A stretch of 11,301 nt of DNA from Candidatus Zhuqueibacterota bacterium 4484_87 (GTDB lineage: Bacteria; Zhuqueibacterota; Zhuqueibacteria; Thermofontimicrobiales; Thermofontimicrobiaceae), in NCBI GenBank assembly GCA_002085355.1, contig NATN01000085.1, forward strand, positions 1-11,301, given 5' to 3'. Below are positions 1 through 5,955 of this stretch, piece after piece. A model generated the notes under the pieces. That model saw only the letters and a list, made by a program, of their open reading frames with translations. It did no database searches and was not told the DNA's origin. The stretch's first letter is position 1; the number at the start of each line of letters is the position of its first letter. Position numbers and translations under genes: made by a program.

Positions 1-315
1 GGAAGCAAAACATAATTTTACAAAAGAAAACCATTGAACACACTTTTAGAAAGAATGAGAGTATTTATGAAGTCCTTATAAATAAATACAAAATCGCTGG
101 GAGTTGATTATCGCATTGGGCCTCGTGAAACAAAAATCGAAACTTACACCTGGGAATTGCCCGACGACATTCCCGAAGGAAAAGTCATTTTTAGGGCAGA
201 AATGTTTTACCAGCGTTTGGTAAAGCCGGTTGCTGATTTTCTGGGTGTTCCTGAAGATGAAACCGAACCGATTCTGGTAAATTCAGCGACTACGTGGGTC
301 GAGATTTACGAATGA
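1..315 (+). pseudogene. C-terminal end of a probable multiheme-cytochrome-like protein, apparently frameshifted
   Basis: The stretch 82-315 reads open up to TGA at 313-315 and looks coding: a Y-R-I-G-P-R-E-T start, then W-E-L-P, F-Y-Q-R-L and V-A-D-F-L-G-V-P segments, ending in V-E-I-Y-E. This resembles the beta-rich tail that follows the heme domain in some multiheme c-type cytochromes of FCB and delta-proteobacterial genomes. No CxxCH is present in this piece, so that assignment rests on recall of family style and is tentative. The frame is closed upstream by TAA at 79-81. The frame one base earlier is open from base 3 to TGA at 105-107. A single shift in the A-rich overlap (82-104) would join them, for example reading I-N-K-Y-K then S-L-G-V-D-Y-R. 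No plausible start codon with a ribosome site exists inside 82-315, so this is not a complete small gene. It may be a true frameshift or a sequence error. Confidence 0.45.
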
Positions 316-383
316 GTAAATTCACTTAAAAAATGTTCCTGTGATTAAAAGAAATGCCAATTTTAACTGGGAAAGGTGATCAG

Positions 384-1565
384 ATGAAAAAACATAATTG
401 GCTTTTGTTGGTAATTATAGGTATCTTCCTGGCAACGACAATTATTTCAACGCAAGTAAGCGCTATTCCGGCGTTCGCGCGTCGCTACAAAATTTCCTGT
501 ACCACATGTCATGCGCCAATTCCCAAATTGAAGCCGTACGGTGACGAGTTCGCGGGAAACGGGTTTATCATGCCAGAAAACGAGAAACCCCGGGACTATG
601 TTTCCGCTGGCGATGATCTTCTCTGGTTGAATAAGACTTTTCCAGTCGCAGTTCGTTTTGATGCTTTTGCAGTTTATCATCAAGATCAAGAAGTCGATAA
701 AGATTTGCGCACCCCCTGGGGATTAAAGCTGTTGTCGGGCGGCACTTTGTACAAAAATATCGGCTATTATTTTTATTTTTACATGTCCGAGCATGGTGAA
801 ATCGCGGGAATTGAAGATGCGTATGTCCATTTCAACAATATTTTCAACACACCGCTGGACATCATGGTAGGACAATTTCAAACTTCGGATCCGTTAATGA
901 AACGTGAGCTGCGGCTTACGCTGGAAGACTATCAGGTGTACAAAACCCGCGTCGGTGAATCCCCGACGAATTTAACTTACGATCGGGGAATTATGATGAC
1001 TTATAGTATTGAAAAGTCAGGCACAGATTTGGTCGCAATGATTGTAAACGGAAACGGAAAAGGGGAGGCAGACGAGTCAGGTAATTTTGACAATGATGCG
1101 AATAAAAACATAGGTTTCCGCATCAATCAGGGAGTTGGTGATTTTCTGAGCGTCGGAGGTTTTTATTATATCGGAAAAAATAAAAAGCTGTTTGAAGAAG
1201 CGACAGCAATGGAAAATAAAATCGTTTATGCGGGACCTGATTTGAATCTCAACGTTGGTCCTGTCGAGCTAACTGTCCAATATTTGTTGAGAAAAGATTC
1301 CAATCCCAATTTTTCTGCTGCAGAGCAGGAAGTGAAGACCAAAGGTACAGTGATAGAGATGGTTTTTTCTCCGCAATTGGATCGTTCCCGCTATTTCATC
1401 ACTGGATTGTTTAACAAAATAGAAAATGATTATTACAAATATCAAACTGCGACGCTTAGCGGAACCTATCTGGTTGCGCGGAATTTACGATTGATTCTGG
1501 AATATACGCGAGACATGGAACTAAAGAAAAATCGTTTTGCGTTTGGCATGGTCACAGCTTTTTAA
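384..1565 (+). CDS. Outer-membrane beta-barrel protein with N-terminal c-type heme site
   Basis: The protein has 393 residues. A signal peptide covers about residues 1-27 (MKK, hydrophobic 7-22, cleavage after V-S-A). It is followed at once by a heme c motif C-T-T-C-H at 39-43 in the context A-R-R-Y-K-I-S. The segment P-K-L-K-P-Y-G-D-E-F just after it is a hallmark of a family of exported monoheme proteins whose remainder forms a porin-like beta-barrel. The remainder here alternates polar and aromatic residues and ends in phenylalanine (V-T-A-F), as outer-membrane barrels do. The likely role is electron transfer at or across the outer membrane, but the partner is unknown. The ATG at 384 is preferred over the in-frame ATG at 354: AGGTGAT lies a few bases upstream, and translation from 354 would put ten extra residues before the signal peptide. 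It is followed after 43 bases by the exported superoxide dismutase gene. Confidence 0.75.
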   Translation: MKKHNWLLLVIIGIFLATTIISTQVSAIPAFARRYKISCTTCHAPIPKLKPYGDEFAGNGFIMPENEKPRDYVSAGDDLLWLNKTFPVAVRFDAFAVYHQDQEVDKDLRTPWGLKLLSGGTLYKNIGYYFYFYMSEHGEIAGIEDAYVHFNNIFNTPLDIMVGQFQTSDPLMKRELRLTLEDYQVYKTRVGESPTNLTYDRGIMMTYSIEKSGTDLVAMIVNGNGKGEADESGNFDNDANKNIGFRINQGVGDFLSVGGFYYIGKNKKLFEEATAMENKIVYAGPDLNLNVGPVELTVQYLLRKDSNPNFSAAEQEVKTKGTVIEMVFSPQLDRSRYFITGLFNKIENDYYKYQTATLSGTYLVARNLRLILEYTRDMELKKNRFAFGMVTAF

Positions 1566-1608
1566 ACAGATTTAGAACTGTGAAAAAATATTTTTAAAGG
1601 AGCAAATC

Positions 1609-2331
1609 ATGGATGACCGTCGAGAATTTCTGAAAAAAGCCAGCGTCGGAGGAGGTATCATGTTGCTTGCTGGCTCTGGATTGATTATCAGCGGAAGCAA
1701 AGGAGCAAAAAATGGAGAACTGCCTCCGCCTCCGGGAAGTCACATCCTACCGCCGTTACCATACGCATACGATGCATTGGAGCCGGTGATCGATGAGGAA
1801 ACTATGCATTTGCATCACGATAAGCATCACGCCGGATATGTCAAAGGACTGAACAAAACAGAGATCGCCATTGCCGAGGCGCGTGTCGCCGGAGATTTCA
1901 GCCTCATCAAGCATCTGGAAAGAGATCTGGCATTTCATGGATCAGGCCATTTATTGCACTCGGTTTACTGGCGGAATTTATCTCCCGATGGCGGCGGAAC
2001 ACCAAATGAAAAACTGGCAAAAGCAATCAAGGCGAATTTTGGTTCGTTCGACAGTTTTAAAAGCCAGATGATTGCCGCAACAAAATCTGTGGAAGGCAGT
2101 GGTTGGGGAATACTTGCATTTCAGCCGATAATGAATCGTCTTGTGATTTTGCAGGCAGAAAAGCATCAAAATTTGACGCAATGGGGCGCGATTCCATTGC
2201 TGGTGATCGATGTCTGGGAACATGCCTATTATTTGAAATATCAAAACAGGCGAACGGAGTATGTGAATAAGATTTTTGACATCATTGACTGGAAAAGTAT
2301 GGAGAAAAGATATCTGGAATTAATCGAATAA
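1609..2331 (+). CDS. Superoxide dismutase (Fe/Mn family), Tat-exported
   Basis: The protein has 240 residues and dismutates superoxide to oxygen and hydrogen peroxide. Residues 3-10 carry a twin-arginine motif (D-R-R-E-F-L-K-K) followed by a hydrophobic Gly-rich stretch (13-30). A Pro-rich linker (about 39-51) leads into the SOD fold, which begins L-P-Y-A-Y-D-A-L. By alignment from memory to E. coli SodA, the metal ligands are His69 (in M-H-L-H-H), His117 (H-S-V-Y-W), Asp201 and His205 (D-V-W-E-H-A-Y-Y). The second-sphere pattern favours Mn or cambialistic use: Gly113 sits where iron enzymes usually have Gln, and Gln187 lies near the Mn-type Gln position. AAAGGAG stands about 8 bases before the ATG. 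The Tat leader implies export of a folded metalloenzyme to the periplasm or the outer face of the inner membrane. The gene lies 43 bases after the barrel cytochrome and is probably co-transcribed with it. Confidence 0.93.
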   Translation: MDDRREFLKKASVGGGIMLLAGSGLIISGSKGAKNGELPPPPGSHILPPLPYAYDALEPVIDEETMHLHHDKHHAGYVKGLNKTEIAIAEARVAGDFSLIKHLERDLAFHGSGHLLHSVYWRNLSPDGGGTPNEKLAKAIKANFGSFDSFKSQMIAATKSVEGSGWGILAFQPIMNRLVILQAEKHQNLTQWGAIPLLVIDVWEHAYYLKYQNRRTEYVNKIFDIIDWKSMEKRYLELIE

Positions 2332-2357
2332 TTTTCGTTAAGGCATGGAGCTTTGCC

Positions 2358-3126
2358 ATGAATAAAAAAGTATTTTCTTTTGTTGCGTTTATATGGATTG
2401 TAGCTGTCTCCAGCTATGTGATTTCCAGTTCAGGTGGTAAAACAGGTAGAACGCAATCGGGCTGTACCTGTCACGGGGAATTGAGCACTGGTAACGCTTC
2501 GATTTCATTGACGGCTAATCCGGATATTTTTTCCACGGGCTACACCGCCGGAAGTAATTACACATTGACAGTAGCTCTTTCCGGCGGGCCTGTTGGCAGC
2601 AACGGCGGCTTTGATCTTAACGCATCAGATAATTGGCGGTGAAGTAACACATTCTTCGCCGGGTGCGCGAAATTGGACAGTGAAATGGACCGCTCCTGAT
2701 GTATCTGTACAGTCAGTCACTTTTTTCTTTGCCGGCAATGCAACCGATGGAAATGGCAATACAGCAGGAGATGATCCAACGCCGGCGGCCCAATTGACCG
2801 CTCAGATAAAGGCTTCATCAGTTGCCGAGGGAAGTCAAATTTCACCGAATTCTTTTGAAGTCTTTCAGAGTTATCCCAATCCGTTCAATAGCACTACTCA
2901 AATAAAATATCGCATTGATCGGCCTGGAACTGTGAAGTTGACTATCTTTTCTCTGAGTGGAAAGGCAATTTATAAATCAATGAGATATCATCAAAAGGCA
3001 GGAATTTTTCAGGTACGATGGAACGGAAAATTGCAAAATGGAAGGGATGCAGCTTCCGGACTTTATTTTTATAAATTGGAATTTAAAGGAGCTTCACAAA
3101 TTCGTAAGCTTTTTTTGGTAAAGTAA
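2358..3126 (+). pseudogene. Secreted CxCH protein with type IX-style sorting domain, frameshifted
   Basis: Two overlapping frames encode one recognisable protein. Frame one (2358-2642) gives a signal peptide (residues 1 to about 24), then G-C-T-C-H-G and a beta-rich stretch ending G-G-F-D-L-N-A-S before TGA at 2640. The next frame continues from about 2626 with Q-I-I-G-G-E-V-T-H, then W-T-A-P and F-A-G-N-A-T-D-G-N-G-N, to TAA at 3126. This order matches the Reelin-like/'choice-of-anchor V' secreted proteins common in Bacteroidetes, Ignavibacteria and relatives, whose N-terminus often carries a CxxCH or CxCH motif. The last 85 or so residues are a FlgD-like/Por-type C-terminal sorting domain (S-Y-P-N-P-F-N, W-N-G-K, A-S-G-L-Y-F-Y-K-L), implying type IX-like secretion. 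Family members usually have a longer loop between G-F-D-L and G-G-E-V-T-H, so a small deletion is likelier than a single-base slip. GGAG lies 7 bases before the ATG. Confidence 0.72.
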
Positions 3127-3224
3127 GCTCCGTTTTACAGGGCGCAAGGGAAAAGTGAAGAGCGGCAAATTCATTAAGTTGATCTTTGCCTTTGCTGCCC
3201 AAAACTAACTCTTTGGAGGAAATT

Positions 3225-3419
3225 ATGAAAAAGAATGTAGGTTCAGTGGACAAGATCGCTCGCATTATTCTCGGTCTCGTTATTTTGATAATCGGAGTTT
3301 TGGCTCAGAGCTGGTGGGGATTAATCGGATTGATTCCGTTAGTTACGGGTCTTGTCGGTAACTGTCCTCTTTATCCCATTTTGGGTATTAGTACTTGCAA
3401 GACAGACGATAAAAAATAG
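3225..3419 (+). CDS. DUF2892 family small membrane protein (YgaP-type transmembrane domain)
   Basis: This is a 64-residue protein with two predicted membrane helices, at about 11-27 and 30-46. The loop and tail carry the family signature N-C-P-L-Y-P-I-L-G-I-S-T-C, placing Cys47 and Cys58. The family is the membrane part of YgaP-like proteins. In YgaP it is fused to a rhodanese domain, whereas here it stands alone, so no sulfur-transferase activity can be claimed. The ATG at 3225 is chosen because TTGGAGGA lies just upstream. A longer in-frame start at 3186 would add 13 unconserved residues and place that ribosome site inside the gene. The stop is 12 bases before the nitroreductase start, so the two are probably translated from one message. 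Confidence 0.85.
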   Translation: MKKNVGSVDKIARIILGLVILIIGVLAQSWWGLIGLIPLVTGLVGNCPLYPILGISTCKTDDKK

Positions 3420-3431
3420 GGAGCCGTACCG

Positions 3432-3986
3432 TTGACATCATTAATTGGACTTTTGCATGAACGCAAAGCTACACGGGCTATTTCAACGAATCCGCTTTCT
3501 GATGAAGTAATTGAAAAACTAATGGAGGCAGCACAATTGTCTGCCTCCTGTTTTAACAAACAGCCGTGGCGTTTTTTGTTTTTGACTGAGAAAGAACCAT
3601 TGGAAAGAGGACGCCAAGCGCTGGCTCGCGGAAATAACTGGGCATTGAAAGCACCCTTGCTGATCATCGGATTCTCTATGTCGGATTTAGATTGTAAATT
3701 ACCGGACGGACGCGAATATTATTTGTTCGATCTGGGAATGGCCACTCAAAATATCATGCTGCAAGCTACTGAATTGAATTTGGTCGCAAGGCCCATGGCC
3801 GGGTTTGACCCGGAGATAATCAAACGTGGCTTTGGCATATCCGATGAATTTGAGGTCTATATTATGATCGCTGTGGGCGAGGAAGGCGATTTATCGGAAT
3901 TGGACGAAAAGCTGCAAGAGAGATCGCAGGAGCCGCGCGTGCGAAATCCGCTCCGAGACAATTTTTATCTGAGTGAAATATCTTAA
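3432..3986 (+). CDS. Nitroreductase family FMN oxidoreductase
   Basis: The protein has 184 residues. The N-terminal R-K-A-T-R (11-15) matches the FMN phosphate-binding segment of nitroreductases (usually R-x-S-x-R). Q-P-W-R-F (44-48) is the FMN-contacting motif, and L-G-M-A-T-Q-N-I-M-L-Q-A (101-112) is the conserved helix of the family. Such enzymes use FMN and NAD(P)H to reduce nitro compounds, quinones or flavins, and the physiological substrate here is unknown. The start is TTG at 3432, with AGGGAG overlapping the upstream stop at a spacing of about 8 bases. No in-frame ATG occurs before the R-K-A-T-R motif, so TTG is the best start. Its place among redox-stress genes suggests a protective or electron-disposal role, which is inference. 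It is close to the usual minimum length for the family. Confidence 0.88.
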   Translation: MTSLIGLLHERKATRAISTNPLSDEVIEKLMEAAQLSASCFNKQPWRFLFLTEKEPLERGRQALARGNNWALKAPLLIIGFSMSDLDCKLPDGREYYLFDLGMATQNIMLQATELNLVARPMAGFDPEIIKRGFGISDEFEVYIMIAVGEEGDLSELDEKLQERSQEPRVRNPLRDNFYLSEIS

Positions 3987-4398
3987 TCTGCTGTTATTTT
4001 TCAGCACCGATGGCTGTAGATTTATTCCATATCAGGAATTGCGTTGATTTTACGGTTTGATCGTCGTCTTGCTGAATTTTTTCCATAGAATTTTTGTTGA
4101 ACAAATGTTGTGTTGATTTCAGTCTGGTTTTGCTGGTTACTATGAGATTGTGTGCTTTTTCGCACCTTTTCCGTCTCAAGAACATCTTATTTAAGACAAT
4201 AGTGGCAGATATCTCATGCGCTGAAATCGATATTCGTTTAGTAGTTATTGGAAATGCGCAAAAAGAAAATCGGACAGAATTTGAATAAAAAGTGTGCAGG
4301 GAAGGTGTGTTTTCGTCCTTTATTGAGGGATATTGTTCTTTTTTGTGAAGGATACATTTTAAAAAAAACGGCCACACAACAAGAATAGGAGTTTCAGT
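3987..4398. other. Gene-free stretch between nitroreductase and CBS gene
   Basis: This interval of about 410 bases holds no convincing gene. A 64-codon + strand frame (4094-4288) and a long - strand frame running into the CBS gene have no ribosome site or recognisable motif. Just after the nitroreductase stop, TGCTG (3989-3993) and CAGCA (4002-4006) form a 5-bp stem with a T-rich loop but no following T-run, so it is a weak terminator at best. The stretch presumably holds the promoter and leader of the CBS gene. I found no pair of -35/-10 boxes with normal spacing there. Confidence 0.6.
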
Positions 4399-4839
4399 AT
4401 GAAGGTTAAAGATATTTTGAAAGACAAGGGTTCCTTTGTAATTACAGTGAATCAGGATAAAACTGTTTATGAAGCTTTGGAGGCATTCGCCAGCCATAAA
4501 GTCGGCTCTCTGCTGGTGGTGGACAATGATGACAATCCGGTGGGTATCATAGGCCCCCGTGATGTATTGACAGAAACGCTTCGCGTGGTGGAGGGAATCA
4601 AAGCGAGCAAAGTAAAAGATGTCATGACCAGGGAAATTATCGTTGCTTCACCAGACGATGATGTCGAAGAGGCGGAAAAGACGATGACTAAAAATCGCAT
4701 TCGACATTTGCCCATCGTTGAAAACGGGAAAATTGCCGGAATTATCTCCATTGGTGATCTGGTAAAAGCACAATTGAAAGATCTTCATGTAGAAAACCGC
4801 TATCTGAAAGATTACGTAGCTGGTAAGTATCCGGCTTAA
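4399..4839 (+). CDS. Two-CBS-domain protein
   Basis: The protein has 146 residues made almost entirely of two CBS motifs. The first spans about residues 1-60 (V-Y-E-A-L-E-A-F, then G-S-L-L-V-V-D, ending G-I-I-G-P-R-D-V-L). The second spans about 73-132 (D-V-M-T-R-E-I-I-V-A, R-I-R-H-L-P-I-V, ending G-I-I-S-I-G-D-L-V-K). Such stand-alone pairs form a Bateman module that binds adenosine nucleotides and acts as an energy or redox-state sensor, often on another enzyme. No catalytic domain is present. The Thr/Ser-x-x-Asp nucleotide-contact pattern is intact in the second repeat (S-I-G-D) but reads G-P-R-D in the first, so ligand binding may be asymmetric. AGGAG lies about 8 bases before the ATG. 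Rubredoxin follows after 55 bases, so the two may share a message. Confidence 0.9.
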   Translation: MKVKDILKDKGSFVITVNQDKTVYEALEAFASHKVGSLLVVDNDDNPVGIIGPRDVLTETLRVVEGIKASKVKDVMTREIIVASPDDDVEEAEKTMTKNRIRHLPIVENGKIAGIISIGDLVKAQLKDLHVENRYLKDYVAGKYPA

Positions 4840-4894
4840 TTTTAAAAGTTTTCAATTCATTTCACGTTCATTTTTATTCGTAGGAGGAGATACC

Positions 4895-5056
4895 ATGCAA
4901 AAATATGTTTGTGTAGTTTGCGGTTATGTTTATGATCCTGAAGCCGGAGATCCCGATAATGGAGTTGATCCGGGAACCAGTTTTGAAAATGTTCCTGAAG
5001 ATTGGGTGTGCCCGTTGTGTGGCGCGGGTAAAGAAGATTTCGAGCCAGAAGAATAA
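4895..5056 (+). CDS. Rubredoxin
   Basis: This is a complete 53-residue rubredoxin. The single iron is held by Cys6 and Cys9 (C-V-V-C-G-Y) and Cys39 and Cys42 (C-P-L-C-G), with the family segments Y-D-P-E-A-G-D-P and W-V-C-P between and around them. It is a cytoplasmic one-electron carrier. In anaerobes it typically passes electrons from NAD(P)H:rubredoxin reductase to superoxide reductase, rubrerythrin or flavodiiron proteins, none of which is encoded in this window. The start is unambiguous: AGGAGGAG lies a few bases before the ATG. The length is typical for the family, and the sequence starts and ends cleanly with no fused domain. Possible reductase partners nearby are the FAD protein at 8130 and the flavoprotein at 6397. 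Confidence 0.96.
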   Translation: MQKYVCVVCGYVYDPEAGDPDNGVDPGTSFENVPEDWVCPLCGAGKEDFEPEE

Positions 5057-5081
5057 TTTTTATCTTAGCAGTAAGAATTAT

Positions 5082-5110
5082 TTGACTTGTTGGTGTGTGG
5101 CTGATATTTT
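5082..5110 (+). promoter_or_regulatory. Candidate sigma-70-type promoter for the peroxiredoxin-FTR cluster
   Basis: TTGACT (5082-5087, 5 of 6 to consensus) is followed by exactly 17 bases and TATTTT (5105-5110, 4 of 6). A TG at 5102-5103 makes an extended -10. It lies about 70 bases before the peroxiredoxin ATG. The 9-base word GACTTGTTG overlaps the -35 (5084-5092) and recurs downstream at 5139-5147, a possible regulator site. This is a pattern match only; FCB bacteria can use different -35/-10 words. Confidence 0.42.
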
Positions 5111-5181
5111 GTAATATTAGTCGCGCGCCCGCATTTGTGACTTGTTGTTTTTATAAAACATAATAAGAGAAGGAAATTTCC

Positions 5182-5637
5182 ATGTTAGAAGTTGGAGCAA
5201 AAGCCCCTGATTTTACATTGATGTCAGATGAGGAAAAAGAAGTTTCTTTATCTGATTTTTTAGGTAAAAAAGATGTCGTTCTGTATTTTTATCCCAAAGA
5301 CAATACGCCTGGGTGCACAAAAGAGGCGTGTTCTTTCCGCGATAATTTACCGCAGATTGAAGCCAGGAATGCTGTCGTTATCGGTGTGAGCAAGGATAGC
5401 GTTAAGTCACATCAAAATTTCAAGAAAAAACATGACTTAAATTTTATTCTGCTTTCTGATCCGGAACATAAAGTTGCCGAAGCCTATGGGGCGTGGGGCG
5501 AGAAAAAGAATTACGGCAAAGTTTACTACGGCACCATTCGTTCAACTTTTCTGATTGGCAAAGACGGGATCATCAAAAAAGTCTTCAAAAAAGTAAATAC
5601 AAAAATCCACGGCGAGGAAGTGCTGGAAGTTTTGTGA
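5182..5637 (+). CDS. bcp: Thioredoxin-dependent thiol peroxidase, PrxQ/Bcp type
   Basis: The protein has 151 residues. It reduces hydrogen peroxide and organic peroxides to water or alcohols using thiol electrons in the cytoplasm. The active site D-N-T-P-G-C-T-K-E-A-C places the peroxidatic Cys45 and resolving Cys50, the five-residue spacing characteristic of PrxQ/Bcp two-cysteine enzymes. The preceding F-Y-P-K-D, the segment L-L-S-D-P (about 92-96) and a late R-S-T-F-L-I-G are also conserved. The full length is typical of Bcp. An A-rich Shine-Dalgarno (GAAGGAAA) precedes the ATG. The glutaredoxin-like gene begins 48 bases downstream and FTR overlaps that gene, which suggests the reducing partner is the ferredoxin-fed thiol system rather than NADPH-thioredoxin reductase. 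That link is inference from gene order. Confidence 0.95.
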   Translation: MLEVGAKAPDFTLMSDEEKEVSLSDFLGKKDVVLYFYPKDNTPGCTKEACSFRDNLPQIEARNAVVIGVSKDSVKSHQNFKKKHDLNFILLSDPEHKVAEAYGAWGEKKNYGKVYYGTIRSTFLIGKDGIIKKVFKKVNTKIHGEEVLEVL

Positions 5638-5685
5638 TTTTGTCTGTCGTGGCAGTTTACATCTGTTCACTTTGAAAGGCAACGC

Positions 5686-5955
5686 ATGTACGAACATGAA
5701 ATATCGAATAGCATTCCGATTTTGTTCGCGTTGAGCACCTGTCCGCGCTGCAATCGGATGAAGAAATTTCTGCAAAATCATAGCGTCAGCGCAAAAATAA
5801 TTGATGTAGATCTGCTCCCCCCGGAAGAGAAAAAGCAAATTTTTCGTTTTTTGTTGACGAGCAACCCTACGCTGGCATTCCCCACGCTGTTGGTAGGGAC
5901 GATTGCGGTCATCGGCGAAGATTACGACGGAGCAAAGGAGGCGTTGAATTTATGA
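5686..5955 (+). CDS. Glutaredoxin/thioredoxin-like protein with CPRC active site
   Basis: The protein has 89 residues with a thioredoxin fold. The active site is C-P-R-C at 19-22 following L-S-T, and the cis-proline loop is F-P66-T-L-L-V. A later Gly-Glu-Asp (G-E-D-Y-D) sits where the glutaredoxin family has its C-terminal Gly-Gly/Asp patch. It would act as a small disulfide carrier. The absence of a clear glutathione-binding signature (normally T-V-P and G-G) suggests it is reduced by a protein rather than by glutathione. GAAAGG lies about 6 bases before the ATG. Its stop TGA shares bases with the ATG of the FTR gene (ATGA at 5952-5955), a translational coupling that supports direct partnership with the reductase. 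The substrate could be the upstream peroxiredoxin, which is inference. Confidence 0.85.
   Translation: MYEHEISNSIPILFALSTCPRCNRMKKFLQNHSVSAKIIDVDLLPPEEKKQIFRFLLTSNPTLAFPTLLVGTIAVIGEDYDGAKEALNL

Noticed and set aside
354..383. Upstream ATG as start of the barrel cytochrome
   Set aside because: The ATG at 384 has a better-placed ribosome site and gives a normal signal peptide; the ten extra residues would precede it.
2342..2357. Hairpin hiding the ribosome site before the secreted protein gene
   Set aside because: GGCA and TGCC flank the GGAG, but four base pairs around an 8-base loop are too weak to claim translational control.
2593..3126. Second half of the secreted protein as an independent gene starting at TTG 2593
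   Set aside because: No ribosome site, and the sequence only makes sense as the continuation of the family domain begun in the first frame.
3989..4006. Rho-independent terminator after the nitroreductase gene
   Set aside because: The stem has only 5 pairs, the T-rich part is in the loop and no T-run follows.
4094..4288. 64-codon open frame on the + strand in the gap before the CBS gene
   Set aside because: No Shine-Dalgarno before its ATG and no recognisable motif; its hydrophobic, Cys-containing peptide looks like chance.
3994..4497. 167-codon open frame on the - strand
   Set aside because: It runs antisense into the well-supported CBS gene, has no recognisable motif or ribosome site, and its composition looks like translated AT-rich non-coding DNA.
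4926..5114. 62-codon + strand frame across the rubredoxin region
   Set aside because: It is an out-of-frame shadow of the rubredoxin gene, whose four cysteine ligands are intact in the other frame.
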